Of a DNA stretch of 34,287 nucleotides, positions 17,694 to 25,612 are shown one piece after another (position 1 is the first letter of the stretch; the number at the start of each line of letters is the position of its first letter). The notes beneath the pieces were generated by a model, which was not told the DNA's origin, did no database searches, and was given only the letters and a program-made list of their open reading frames with translations. Source of the stretch: an uncultured Marinomonas sp. (GTDB lineage: Bacteria > Pseudomonadota > Gammaproteobacteria > Pseudomonadales > Marinomonadaceae); the NCBI GenBank assembly GCA_947493575.1, contig CANLRQ010000031.1:1-34287 (forward strand). Reading direction: 5' to 3'. Both the position numbers and the translations under genes were made by a program.

Positions 17694-17725
17694 AAAGGGC
17701 TGTATAGCAACCTCTAGTCCTTTTT
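17694..17725 (+). terminator. Rho-independent terminator after parE
   Basis: AAAGGGCT (17694-17701) pairs with AGTCCTTT (17716-17723), with one G-T wobble, and is followed by more T residues. It lies about 65 bases after the parE stop, just before a MITE copy. Confidence 0.6.
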
Positions 17726-17733
17726 ATTTTATC

Positions 17734-17819
17734 TGAGACCTTTACACGACAACTACGCTTTCCGTCGTCTGTTTTGGCTTCGTCTTATCATCGCTCATAA
17801 TTTCGGGCAAAGGCCTCTA
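17734..17819 (+). repeat. MITE-like palindromic repeat, copy A (short)
   Basis: This 86-bp copy opens with TGAGACCTTTACACGA and closes with TCGGGCAAAGGCCTCTA, imperfect inverted ends of the repeat family seen in full at 20630-20780. It keeps the inner TCTTATCATCGCTCAT segment but lacks the middle part. It fills much of the 336-bp gap between parE and the HD-GYP gene. I see no other gene there. Confidence 0.75.
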
Positions 17820-17965
17820 TCTGAAAAACTCTGCCTTAACTTTTATTTGAAAATCTTATTTTTCTTTTAAGGAACAATTTAGGCATTTGGCAGTCTTAGT
17901 GTTGTTGGTTCTATGTATTGTTATCAGTTAGAGTGTTATATGTTTGCTAAACTAAAGGAAACGAG

Positions 17966-18943
17966 ATGGGGATTTTTGATCGTGTTGGTCAATTGATTGG
18001 AGGGGGTACTATGCCAAATGTTGATCCTGTTTTTGAGACATCTAATAATGAAATGCTGGAAGCTCACTTAAGCAGTTTGTTAGCGAGCTTGCTCACTATG
18101 GCGTGGTTTGTTGAAGCTAGAGACCCTTATACTGGTGGACATTTATGGCGTGTTTCTAAGTATTCTGAGTTATTGGCAAAAGCTTATGGTGAGAGTGAAG
18201 TAAGTGTTGCTCAAATCAGTTTAGGTGGTTTTCTACATGATTTAGGCAAAATAGGCATTCCTGATGCGATTCTAAACAAAACGGATAGATTAACGGATGA
18301 TGAGTACAACATCATTAAAACTCATCCTGAAATGGGCTTTAGGATGCTAGGCGCACACCCCCTTGCTGACTTCGTTAAAGACGCGATCCTTTTGCACCAT
18401 GAACGCCCTGATGGAAAAGGCTATCCAAAAGGGTTAAATGAAAGTGATATTCCATTAATGGCTCGCATTGTTGGCCTTTGTGATGCGTTTGATGCAATGA
18501 CAAGCAGCCGTCCATACCGTGCTGGAATGCCATTAGAAAAAGCATTAATTATTATTGAAGCAAACTTAGGATCTCAGTTTGATGAATCTTTAGGTCAAGT
18601 ATTTATTCGTTTAGGTCATGAAGGTGTTTTTGATTCCGTATTAGGTCATAGCGATAATGGAATTCCATTGGAAACCTGCACTGCTTGTGGTTTTAGTTTA
18701 GTGATACATAAAGATCATGGTGAAGGAGACAGTGTTTTTTGTCGTCAATGTTCAGGTGAATTTGAGTTAAGTAAAGAAGAAGGAAAGCTCACTCCTTTGT
18801 TTACTGGTCGAGCGGGAGAAGCAATAGATTTAGAACCAAAACTTGACCAGCAACTCATTGCTGAAACGGTGAAGCAGTCTATTGCTGCATTACCGATTTC
18901 TGAAATGACCCATGCTGTTATGGCAAATTACAAAGCAAAATAA
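17966..18943 (+). CDS. HD-GYP domain cyclic-di-GMP phosphodiesterase-type protein with a C-terminal zinc ribbon
   Basis: HD-GYP domains hydrolyse cyclic di-GMP to GMP. Residues 33-215 hold the domain: GGHLWRVSKY (57-66), FLHDLGKIGIPD (89-100) with the HD pair at 91-92, and HHERPDGKGYP (144-154) with the GYP triad. Residues 238-262 contain two CxxC-type pairs (Cys238, Cys241 and Cys259, Cys262), which look like a zinc ribbon. There is no receiver or sensing domain and no membrane segment, so it is likely cytoplasmic. AAGGAAACGAG lies directly upstream of the start. The NrtS-type gene follows after 17 bp and probably shares the transcript. The metal ligands look complete, so activity is likely. 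Confidence 0.9.
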   Translation: MGIFDRVGQLIGGGTMPNVDPVFETSNNEMLEAHLSSLLASLLTMAWFVEARDPYTGGHLWRVSKYSELLAKAYGESEVSVAQISLGGFLHDLGKIGIPDAILNKTDRLTDDEYNIIKTHPEMGFRMLGAHPLADFVKDAILLHHERPDGKGYPKGLNESDIPLMARIVGLCDAFDAMTSSRPYRAGMPLEKALIIIEANLGSQFDESLGQVFIRLGHEGVFDSVLGHSDNGIPLETCTACGFSLVIHKDHGEGDSVFCRQCSGEFELSKEEGKLTPLFTGRAGEAIDLEPKLDQQLIAETVKQSIAALPISEMTHAVMANYKAK

Positions 18944-18960
18944 AAATAGGTAACTGAAGC

Positions 18961-19179
18961 ATGGAATTTTTTAAAGTAGCAACCGCCAGAAAAAATGTCT
19001 TAGCCTCCTTTAAGATTTGTTTGGTTGTTGGAACGATATTGAACTTAATAAACCAAGGCCCAACTCTTTATGATGGTGGTTCAATATCTTGGATTCATCT
19101 GATCATGAATTATGCCGTGCCGTTTTGTGTTTCTAGCTTTAGTGCAGCTAAAAATCAAATGGCAATGAAATGTGATTAA
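18961..19179 (+). CDS. nrtS: Small membrane protein, NrtS nitrate/nitrite transporter type
   Basis: This 72-residue protein has two hydrophobic segments, about 16-30 and 44-60. The pattern LVVGTILNLINQGPTLYDGG, followed by WIHLIMNYAVPFCVSSFSA, matches my memory of the NrtS family, a small nitrate/nitrite transporter studied in cyanobacteria; many proteobacterial members are uncharacterised. It is the last gene of the HD-GYP unit, followed by a strong terminator. No nitrate or nitrite reductase lies nearby, so the transport substrate in this organism is uncertain. Confidence 0.7.
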   Translation: MEFFKVATARKNVLASFKICLVVGTILNLINQGPTLYDGGSISWIHLIMNYAVPFCVSSFSAAKNQMAMKCD

Positions 19180-19185
19180 ATTGTT

Positions 19186-19234
19186 AAACACCTTTATAGC
19201 GTTGTCAGTTTACTGAGACTCAATAAAGGTGTTT
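19186..19234. terminator. Bidirectional Rho-independent terminator
   Basis: AAACACCTTTAT (19186-19197) and ATAAAGGTGTTT (19223-19234) form a perfect 12-bp stem with T-rich flanks in both directions. It lies between the convergent nrtS-type gene (ends 19179) and the RIO kinase gene (ends 19255) and can serve both. Confidence 0.85.
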
Positions 19235-19254
19235 TGTATTTTAAGAAGATCAGC

Positions 19255-20112
19255 TTAGTTTTCTTCATTGGCAACTTGTATACGTTCTAACCTTTCTTCT
19301 TCTTCCGCAATAGCGGCTTGTATCTCAGCAAGTACACTGTCTACATTAGCTTCAGAATCGTCTTCTACAAATTCCCCCTCTAACTGAGAGTCTGGTGTTA
19401 AATCACCTGATTCGTAAAGTGCCCACATTTCTTTTGCGTATTTGGTATTGTTAAGCTCTGGAGCAAATCGAGCATAATATTCTGTTATTTTATCGACATC
19501 TCGTGAAAGCATCCATTCCGCATTATTGTTACCCGCCGCATCGACAACTTGAGGTAAGTCAATGATAACAGGGCCGTATTCGTCTACGAGAACGTTGAAT
19601 TCAGATAAATCACCATGAATAAGACCTGCGCATAACATGCGAACAATGTAATGCATCATGACTTGATGGTCTTCAATAGCTTGTTCTCGACTCATGCTTA
19701 CATCGTCTAGTCTTGGAGCAACGTCTCCAGACTCATCTGTAATGAGTTCCATTAACAGAACGCCATCAATGCAACCAAAAGTCTCAGGAACTCGAACCCC
19801 TGCTTCTGATAGCTTTTTCAAGGCATCTACTTCTGTGTTGTGCCATGCTGTTTCTTGTTGTGCTCTGCCGTATTTAGAACCTTTTTCCATTGCTCTTGAG
19901 CGACGACTGTTACGAACTTTTCGCCCTTCTTGATATTGCACTGCGTTTTTAAAACTACGTTGAGCTGCATCTTTATAGACCTTTGCACAACGTATCTTGT
20001 CTCCACAACGTACTACATAAACAGTGGCTTCTTTACCACTCATTAATCGACTGATGACTTCATCTATTAGCCCGTCTTCGATTAGTGGTTGAATTCGATT
20101 TGGTACTTTCAT
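19255..20112 (-). CDS. RIO1-family serine protein kinase (PA4780-like)
   Basis: This 285-residue atypical kinase has SGKEATVYVVR (25-35) as the nucleotide loop, Lys44 in CAKVYK as the ATP lysine, LIHGDLSEFNVLVD (164-177) as the catalytic loop with Asp168 and Asn173, and VIIDLPQ with Asp185 as the metal aspartate. All key residues of the RIO fold are present. A basic stretch at 64-82 (RKVRNSRRSRAMEKGSKYG) is typical of the group, and the C-terminal 40 residues are acidic and helical. RIO kinases act in ribosome maturation in eukaryotes and archaea; the role of the bacterial members is not settled. It stands alone, with about 800 bp of repeat-rich DNA upstream. Confidence 0.92.
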   Translation of the reverse strand: MKVPNRIQPLIEDGLIDEVISRLMSGKEATVYVVRCGDKIRCAKVYKDAAQRSFKNAVQYQEGRKVRNSRRSRAMEKGSKYGRAQQETAWHNTEVDALKKLSEAGVRVPETFGCIDGVLLMELITDESGDVAPRLDDVSMSREQAIEDHQVMMHYIVRMLCAGLIHGDLSEFNVLVDEYGPVIIDLPQVVDAAGNNNAEWMLSRDVDKITEYYARFAPELNNTKYAKEMWALYESGDLTPDSQLEGEFVEDDSEANVDSVLAEIQAAIAEEEERLERIQVANEEN

Positions 20113-20295
20113 GGGGTCCTTATACCTTACATTTAAACAACAAAGTTCACTTTAATACGATTTTGTGTCTTTATCATTGTTTAGATGTACTGATTGAAAC
20201 GGTGTTTTGCAATGTTCTAGCTAGATCTAAATTACTAACTAGGGTAACCATATACACATTTGTAATAGTCCTTAATTTAATAAATCTACTTAAAT

Positions 20296-20427
20296 TGAGA
20301 CCTTAGCACGATGACTACGCTTACTAATACGTTGTTAAAAACAGACTCAAAATGCGCATTTATAACTCATAAACTCCGCTTTTTCGCCTAGTCTTATCAT
20401 CGCTCATGACTTTGTGTAACGCTCTCA
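20296..20427 (+). repeat. MITE-like palindromic repeat, copy B
   Basis: This copy of about 132 bp starts TGAGACCTTAGCACGA and ends in GCTCTCA; the right end has diverged. It shares with copy C the left segment CTACGCTTACTAATACGTTG, a middle run beginning AAAAACAGACTCAAAATGCG, and the right segment TATCATCGCTCATGACTT. The flanks read AAT on both sides, a possible 3-bp target duplication. Confidence 0.85.
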
Positions 20428-20629
20428 AATTAAGTGTTGCATAGCAAAGTTTTGTCTGCAACAAAAGGAATAAGAAGGTGTATTGATTTGCTACCTTGCC
20501 TATATCTAGGCAGCGTACCGTACTATAGAGAGATAAACCATATGAGATGCTAGAAAAAGCAAGTTAAGGTTGAAAAAATCGACTAAATAGTAAATAAGGC
20601 CCTTTAATATCGTGAGTTTTAATTCATAG

Positions 20630-20780
20630 TGAGACCTTTGAACGACTACTATGCTTGCTAATACTTTGTTAAAAACAGACTCAAAATGCGTATTTATAAC
20701 TCATAAACCCTGTTTTTTTCCTCGCCAGGTTTTGCCTCATTTTATCATTTCATCGCTCATGACTTCGTGCAAAGGTCTCA
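20630..20780 (+). repeat. MITE-like palindromic repeat, copy C (fullest)
   Basis: This 151-bp copy has ends TGAGACCTTTGAACGA and TCGTGCAAAGGTCTCA, inverted at 15 of 16 positions. It holds the same internal blocks as copy B plus a slightly longer right part. It contains no coding frame. With 200 bp between them and the same orientation, B and C are separate insertions or a duplicated unit. Confidence 0.88.
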
Positions 20781-20919
20781 TGGTATTTATACAGTGAATT
20801 TTAATTGAATTTTTTGTTAAGTAGACAAGTTAAGCCTCGTACAATGCATGTTACAATTATTGATAATTTGTAGAAAGGAATAGCGTTACGCGTTCTTAGA
20901 AGTAATAAGTGGGTGTTGT

Positions 20920-21537
20920 ATGGAAGAAGGATCAGATTCTAAAAACAAATCAAAAGAGACTGATTTATATGATAGGTTAGATTATTTTCTGGCTAACTTT
21001 GGGTCAGATCGTTCTATTACCTGCATTTCAGAGTTAGATGGTTTTTTTACGTCACTTGCTTGTTCGAGTAATGCTTCTCTTCCTGAAGTTTGGCTGCCAG
21101 CGATTTGGGGTGCAGAAGAAGATCAACCTTCTTGGGTAGATATAGAAGAACAAGATGAATACTTACATTTGATTTTTGTAATGTATGTGGAAACAATGGA
21201 CACCATTGTCAGCGGTCAATGCCAACCTATTTTTATGGAATATGACAATGATGACAGCACGGAATTATTAGTTGAAGAATGGTGCGCTGGTTTTATGAGA
21301 GGAGCCTTATTAACAGGCATCTCTTATGGTCATGAAAAAGAATTTCTTGATGAAGTACTGGCACCGATGAGACTTTTTGGTACTGAAGCAGGTTGGAAAA
21401 AGGTTGAGTCAATGAACAAAGAAGAAGTGGAATTCTGGAAAGGCATTATTCAGCCTTGTGTTGTTCGCTTAGCACAAAGTAATCACCCAGAAATTAAATT
21501 TGCGAACGAATCACCTGAAAATACCATTATTCATTAA
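20920..21537 (+). CDS. UPF0149 family protein (YecA/YgfB-like)
   Basis: This acidic 205-residue protein is of the UPF0149 type. Residues 15-60 contain YDRLDYFLANF and ISELDGFFTSLACSSN, the ELDGFF/TALAC-like signature near the N-terminus. VEEWCAGFMRGALLTG (about 125-140) is the second conserved helix, where the family has W..GF..G. No C-terminal SEC-C zinc motif is seen. The family function is not established. The gene stands alone, with a MITE copy upstream and a hairpin at 21588-21627 downstream. Confidence 0.85.
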   Translation: MEEGSDSKNKSKETDLYDRLDYFLANFGSDRSITCISELDGFFTSLACSSNASLPEVWLPAIWGAEEDQPSWVDIEEQDEYLHLIFVMYVETMDTIVSGQCQPIFMEYDNDDSTELLVEEWCAGFMRGALLTGISYGHEKEFLDEVLAPMRLFGTEAGWKKVESMNKEEVEFWKGIIQPCVVRLAQSNHPEIKFANESPENTIIH

Positions 21538-21587
21538 TTTAATTGTTTTTTACAAAGCGGTCTGGTCTTTCATTGTGAATTTAACGA

Positions 21588-21627
21588 AGCATGCTGTGTT
21601 TCCCTTCAATGGTAAACACAGCATGCT
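21588..21627. other. Perfect 14-bp stem-loop in the UPF0149-luxS convergent gap
   Basis: AGCATGCTGTGTTT (21588-21601) and AAACACAGCATGCT (21614-21627) pair fully around a 12-base loop. Neither strand has a T run after the stem, so it is not a textbook terminator, although its place between two convergent genes suggests transcription-end duty. Confidence 0.7.
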
Positions 21628-21708
21628 CTAAAAGCCTGTATTCTCTGTGGAGCATCTTGAAAATAGACCAGCTATTCACATTCGATACTCGCCTCGAATA
21701 GCCGGCTT

Positions 21709-21736
21709 TTATTCGCCTTCCCTTATTCGCCTTCCC
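21709..21736. repeat. Tandem 14-bp repeat near the luxS end
   Basis: TTATTCGCCTTCCC occurs twice head to tail (21709-21722 and 21723-21736), and a degraded third copy, TTATTCGCACCTCGC, starts at 21750. Just beside it GCTATTC (21671-21677) and GAATAGC (21696-21702) can form a hairpin that, read on the minus strand, lies downstream of luxS and is followed by CTATTTT. Confidence 0.8.
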
Positions 21737-21769
21737 TAGCTAAGAGGGCTTATTCGCACCTCGCTTAAA

Positions 21770-22282
21770 TTAGCTGTGTGTAGCAATAAACTCTTCGCTT
21801 AAATACAGTTCTTCATTGCTGTTTACTTGAACATCACGATTTAGAATGTTCTTAGCAATGTCTTTGGCTTCATTTAAAGAGTGCATTTCATAAGTACCAC
21901 ATTGGTATTCATTTAACTCAGGAATGTCTTCTTTAGCTGCAACATTGAGGACATCTTCCATTGCAGATTTCCAAGAAGCTGCAACTTTCTCTTCTGTTGG
22001 TGTACCTATCAGGCTCATGTAAAAACCTGTACGACAACCCATTGGTGAAATGTCAATAATCTCAACAGCATCGCTGTTCAAATGATCACGCATAAAACCT
22101 GCAAATAAATGTTCTAATGTGTGAATGCCTTTTTCTGAAAGGATTTCTTCATTAGGGATACAAAAACGCAAATCAAAAACGGTTATTTGGTCACCACTTG
22201 GAGTCGACATGGATTTTGCAACTCGCACTGCTGGGGCTTGCATACGTGTGTGGTCTACACGAAAACTATCTAGTAATGGCAT
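21770..22282 (-). CDS. luxS: S-ribosylhomocysteine lyase
   Basis: LuxS splits S-ribosylhomocysteine into homocysteine and DPD, the precursor of autoinducer-2, as part of the activated methyl cycle. The 170-residue protein has the iron-binding motif HTLEH (54-58) and the third metal ligand Cys128 in EYQCGTYEM; the catalytic Cys83 lies in [11 protein letters not shown]. All residues needed for activity are there. A TAGGAG Shine-Dalgarno lies upstream of the start. It sits 54 bp after the yjeH-like gene on the same strand and may be cotranscribed with it. Confidence 0.97.
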   Translation of the reverse strand: MPLLDSFRVDHTRMQAPAVRVAKSMSTPSGDQITVFDLRFCIPNEEILSEKGIHTLEHLFAGFMRDHLNSDAVEIIDISPMGCRTGFYMSLIGTPTEEKVAASWKSAMEDVLNVAAKEDIPELNEYQCGTYEMHSLNEAKDIAKNILNRDVQVNSNEELYLSEEFIATHS

Positions 22283-22336
22283 ATTAACTCCTATAAAACA
22301 TTTAACTTAAAATACGGTTATGGTGTCTATTGTACT

Positions 22337-23611
22337 CTAAACTTTCGCATTAATAGACACCGTGTTGGATTTAGTTGATTGAAAATGTTCCCATGAGTAG
22401 GCTGCGATTAAAGCAATCGTTGCGAATAGCATTCCTATACCGATTTGATATGCGATGATGAAACACGCCAACATAGCAAAACAAGATAAAACTCTTAAAC
22501 GGTGGGTAAAGAGCTTCCAAGAGGCTATGGTTGCCAGTGAGTAAATCAACAGAAAGGTGCCATTTGTCATTTCGATTAGCCAATATAAATTTAAATGTAA
22601 AAGTTCTGTAGCCATGAGAGAAAATAAACAAATCCCGCAAACGAGTATAATCGCCCTGCCCGGCGATCCGTATGCGTTGAGTTTCTGAAAATAGCTTGGC
22701 ATGGCTTTTTTGTTTGCTAAAGCTTGTACCATTCGCCCAAAGCCCAAAATGTAGATTGCAGTGTTAGCAAATGAAATCAAAAATGCCCCCGCTGAAAACC
22801 ATTTACTTGCAGTGCTCCCCATTATTTTTTCAACTAATATTGCAATGGATTGACTATCTTGCATTTCAGATCCATAAGCATGATGCCAACTAATGAGAAG
22901 AACGAGAGTTAAATAAGTTAAAACAACAATTGTAATTCCTCCCAACATCGCGATTGGGAAATCTTTGGCGGGGTTTTTAAATTCTGCTCCCATATGAGCC
23001 ATCACTTCAATGCCTAAAAAGCACCAAAAAACAACACTTACAGCGGATAAAGCGTGTTGCCACTGAGGAATAGAAAGAGGAGTATGTATCTGCTCAGTCG
23101 CAGAAAATATGTCGCCTTGAAATGCTAAAGCGACAACGGCAACCAGCATAGTAACCACTATTGCTGATTGAATTCGGGCAGAAGTTTGGATGCCAATAAT
23201 GCCAAACAATAATAATCCCAAAATGGTCAAGATACTAAGCTCTAAAACCCAGTCGTGAGAAAGGTTAAATACAATAGCAAGGTAGTAAGCGCATACTTTT
23301 ATTGCGACACCTGGGCCAACAAGTAAAACGCTAAGAAATAGCCAGCCAACGGCTTTTTCTGCTTTGTCTCCGAAGGCTTGCCCAATATAATGTGAGGCTC
23401 CACCCGCAGATGGAAAGCGAGAACCTAATAAAGCGAAGACAAGAGCGATCGGGATAATAACGAAGACGGTAATGAGCCAGCTATAAAAAGCAAAGTCTCC
23501 CGCTTGTGTTACTGACATGGCTGGTAATGCCATTAATCCAGTACCGACGAAGGTGGTAATTGTCATTGCAATGCCTTGCCATGGACCCAGTGTTTTTTTA
23601 AATTCACTCAT
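22337..23611 (-). CDS. Amino-acid permease of the APC family, YjeH-like (methionine/branched-chain exporter type)
   Basis: This 424-residue inner-membrane protein has about 12 predicted helices. Its start, LGPWQGIAMTITTFVGTGLMALP, is the first-helix substrate motif of the APC superfamily; LGSRFPSAGGASHYIGQAFG and VFWCFLGIEVMAHMGAEFKNP follow as typical. The length and these segments match E. coli YjeH, an exporter of methionine and branched-chain amino acids. It is divergently transcribed from two Lrp/AsnC regulators across 141 bp, the arrangement expected when a regulator controls an amino-acid exporter. luxS follows 54 bp downstream. The 3' end overlaps a possible hairpin formed by GGTGTCTATT (22322-22331) and AATAGACACC (22352-22361). 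Confidence 0.85.
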   Translation of the reverse strand: MSEFKKTLGPWQGIAMTITTFVGTGLMALPAMSVTQAGDFAFYSWLITVFVIIPIALVFALLGSRFPSAGGASHYIGQAFGDKAEKAVGWLFLSVLLVGPGVAIKVCAYYLAIVFNLSHDWVLELSILTILGLLLFGIIGIQTSARIQSAIVVTMLVAVVALAFQGDIFSATEQIHTPLSIPQWQHALSAVSVVFWCFLGIEVMAHMGAEFKNPAKDFPIAMLGGITIVVLTYLTLVLLISWHHAYGSEMQDSQSIAILVEKIMGSTASKWFSAGAFLISFANTAIYILGFGRMVQALANKKAMPSYFQKLNAYGSPGRAIILVCGICLFSLMATELLHLNLYWLIEMTNGTFLLIYSLATIASWKLFTHRLRVLSCFAMLACFIIAYQIGIGMLFATIALIAAYSWEHFQSTKSNTVSINAKV

Positions 23612-23752
23612 GTTGATTATGTACTCATTGTTGTGTCAATCTGATAGGTCAACAATAAGATATTTTGTGTAATATAGCGCGTATTAATATGACGGAAGTG
23701 ACCGTGATATTGACGTTAAATAAGCGATTTTGATGGAGTGTGATAAACCTTA
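23612..23752. promoter_or_regulatory. Divergent control region between the exporter and Lrp/AsnC genes
   Basis: This 141-bp AT-rich gap must hold the promoters of both directions. Lrp-type proteins usually bind such intergenic DNA at several sites. I see short inverted bits such as TTGTTG/CAACAA, but no operator I can place with certainty. Confidence 0.5.
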
Positions 23753-24181
23753 ATGAATTTAGACAGTTATGATCAAAAAATAGTTGCATTATTAATTGAA
23801 GATGCACGTTCATCTGTGTCTGATATTAGTCGATCAATTAACTTATCCAGATCTGCGGTTGCTGAAAGAATCAAGCGCTTAGAAGAAAATGGCACAATAA
23901 TAGGCTATCATGCTCAGGTTTCGACAGGCGGTGAGAGTAAAGTCAGTGCCTATTTTTCGATGACATTTACCACGTCTTCTTGTGAGCTGTTATTCGCACC
24001 CTTAATGAAAATTCCGGAGATAAAGTTAGCTCACTCTATTAGTGGTGATGTGGATTTAATGGTATTTGTTGAAGCAGAATCAATGGAGAGAATCAATGCA
24101 ATTCGAGAGAGCTTTGATTATTTGCCTAATATTGAAAAAGTGGTTACACACACAGTACTAACATCTAGAATCAATCGGTAA
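23753..24181 (+). CDS. Lrp/AsnC-family transcriptional regulator (first of two)
   Basis: This 142-residue regulator has a helix-turn-helix at about 5-50 (DQKIVALLIEDARSSVSDISRSINLSRSAVAERIKRLEENG in outline; key pieces SRSINLS and AVAERIKRLE) and a RAM/AsnC effector domain from about 62. The family forms octamers that sense amino acids. It is divergent from the YjeH-like exporter gene, so control of that gene and of itself is likely. A second paralogue follows after 50 bp. Cys77 lies in the beta region of the RAM domain. Confidence 0.92.
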   Translation: MNLDSYDQKIVALLIEDARSSVSDISRSINLSRSAVAERIKRLEENGTIIGYHAQVSTGGESKVSAYFSMTFTTSSCELLFAPLMKIPEIKLAHSISGDVDLMVFVEAESMERINAIRESFDYLPNIEKVVTHTVLTSRINR

Positions 24182-24231
24182 TGATGATGTGGTTTTTATT
24201 AAAAGATAGAGATAAAAGCTAAGGGGAGCCA

Positions 24232-24693
24232 ATGGACAGAATTAATCTTAATTTGTTAAAAGCATTGTCAGAGAATGCCCGCATGTCTTATGCGGAGCTT
24301 GGTAAGCGGGTCCACTTATCGGCTCCAGCTGCAGCTGAAAGGATTAAAAAGCTAGAAGATCAAGGTGTGATTACAGGTTATAAACCAAGCCTGAATTTAG
24401 AGAAAATGGGAATTCCCATTACCGCTTTGGTTGAATGTGAAGTTTATAGAACAAAAGAGAGAGAATTCAAAACACTGGTCATGACATTAGATGAAGTGAT
24501 CGAATGTTACAATGTTACGGGGCTACAGGCTTTTATTCTTAAAGTAGGGGTAACGTCTATGTCGGCATTGGATTTGCTTCTAGAACGTTTGATTGATCTA
24601 AGTGATACCAACACTAAAATGATCATGTCTATGCCAATTAATGAAGAAATGCCTAAAAATATAGAAAAGTTAACGGAAATAACAGAAAGCTAG
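24232..24693 (+). CDS. Lrp/AsnC-family transcriptional regulator (second of two)
   Basis: This 153-residue regulator has the same layout as its neighbour: a helix-turn-helix with LGKRVHLSAPAAAERIKKLEDQG at about 22-44 in outline, then IITG-type linker sequence and a RAM domain (GIPITALVECEVY onward). The two proteins differ clearly in their effector domains, so they may sense different amino acids or form mixed assemblies. AAGGGGA precedes the start. The stop codon is part of the left arm of a 20-bp terminator stem. Confidence 0.92.
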   Translation: MDRINLNLLKALSENARMSYAELGKRVHLSAPAAAERIKKLEDQGVITGYKPSLNLEKMGIPITALVECEVYRTKEREFKTLVMTLDEVIECYNVTGLQAFILKVGVTSMSALDLLLERLIDLSDTNTKMIMSMPINEEMPKNIEKLTEITES

Positions 24694-24727
24694 AGAGGGA
24701 ACTATTTCTCTCTAGCTTTCTGTTATT
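24678..24727. terminator. Perfect 20-bp stem terminator shared by two convergent genes
   Basis: The arms at 24678-24697 and 24708-24727 are perfect inverted copies (the left begins AATAACAGAAAGC) around a 10-base loop. The left arm includes the last codons and stop of the second Lrp gene. The right arm ends three bases before the EamA gene end at 24731. T-rich ends on both strands make it bidirectional. Confidence 0.85.
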
Positions 24728-24730
24728 ATC

Positions 24731-25612
24731 TCAAGTGAATGGCTGGGCTTCTAAGGTCTGTTTTTCTTTTTTAGGCCATTGACTGATGATCATTCCTAGC
24801 AAGATAAAGGCACATCCTAAATAGGCTTTTGGCTCTAATATCTCCCCCATAAATAACCACCCTCCAATAACTGCAAAAACAGCCTCAGTAGAAAGGATAA
24901 GCGCACTAATACTGGCAGGAACTTTCTTTTGTCCAATAATTTGCAAGGTGTATGCAATACTGGAGGAAGCCACTCCTGCATAAACAAGCGGCAACCATGC
25001 CGCTGTAAAGTCATCAATCGTATTATTTTCCAAGGTCGACGCAAAAATAATAGAAAACACGGTTGCAATTAAACATTGAATAATAGAAAGATGAATCGCA
25101 GGTAAATGTCGAGAATAATACCCTATGACCAATACATGGCACGCCCAAAAAATAGCACCAGTAAACTCTAATGCGTCTCCATAATTAATGCTGAAGTTTG
25201 GTTCTACGGTAAGAATATAGAAACCGATAATGGCAACCATAATGCCGAACCAAGCATTTTTGGTTGTTTTTTGTGATAGGAGTAAACCAAATACCGGAAC
25301 AAGAACTATATAGAGGCTGGTGATAAAACCGGCGTTTCCTGCTGTTGTGTAAAGTAAACCCACTTGCTGAAAACTTGATCCTATAAACAAAACAGTTCCA
25401 GCGACAAAACCAACTAAGAGAAGCTTTTTAAGTTGATAATCCTGAGTGCTGGGGAAAAGAAACAACAAGGGTATTAAAGAAAGTGTTGCTAATACAAAGC
25501 GTGCAGCATTAAAACTATAAGGTCCTAGGTTTTCCATTCCCGCACTTTGTGCAACAAAAGCAAAACCCCAAATAATGGCTGTAAGCCACAGCATACCATG
25601 TGAAACTGACAT
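24731..25612 (-). CDS. EamA/DMT-superfamily transporter
   Basis: This 293-residue inner-membrane protein has about ten hydrophobic helices arranged as two five-helix EamA halves. LWLTAIIWGFAFVAQSAGM opens the first half. PASISALILSTEAVFAVIGGWLFMGE in the second half is the family signature near helix nine. The start was moved to ATG 25612, which has AGGA eight bases ahead; the ORF continues 18 codons upstream to another ATG without a ribosome site. Such proteins export amino acids or metabolites, but the substrate is not known. It converges with the Lrp pair. Confidence 0.88.
   Translation of the reverse strand: MSVSHGMLWLTAIIWGFAFVAQSAGMENLGPYSFNAARFVLATLSLIPLLFLFPSTQDYQLKKLLLVGFVAGTVLFIGSSFQQVGLLYTTAGNAGFITSLYIVLVPVFGLLLSQKTTKNAWFGIMVAIIGFYILTVEPNFSINYGDALEFTGAIFWACHVLVIGYYSRHLPAIHLSIIQCLIATVFSIIFASTLENNTIDDFTAAWLPLVYAGVASSSIAYTLQIIGQKKVPASISALILSTEAVFAVIGGWLFMGEILEPKAYLGCAFILLGMIISQWPKKEKQTLEAQPFT

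Larger units (their letters stand above)
20113..20919. other. Repeat-rich intergenic region between the RIO kinase and UPF0149 genes
   Basis: This 807-bp gap is dominated by two direct-oriented MITE-like copies (about 20296-20427 and 20630-20780). Between them are about 200 bases with no gene or structure I can name. A 73-codon frame at its left edge has no ribosome site. The promoter of the kinase gene must lie near 20113-20295, and that of the UPF0149 gene near 20781-20919, where a GAAAGGAATA sequence at 20873-20882 is too far from the start to be its Shine-Dalgarno. Confidence 0.7.

Noticed and set aside
17630..17965. parC expected after parE
   Set aside because: No frame of that size is present; parC is often elsewhere in the chromosome, so nothing unusual is shown.
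20085..20306. 73-codon plus-strand frame overlapping the RIO kinase start and MITE copy B
   Set aside because: It runs antisense into a sure gene and into a repeat, and has no ribosome site.
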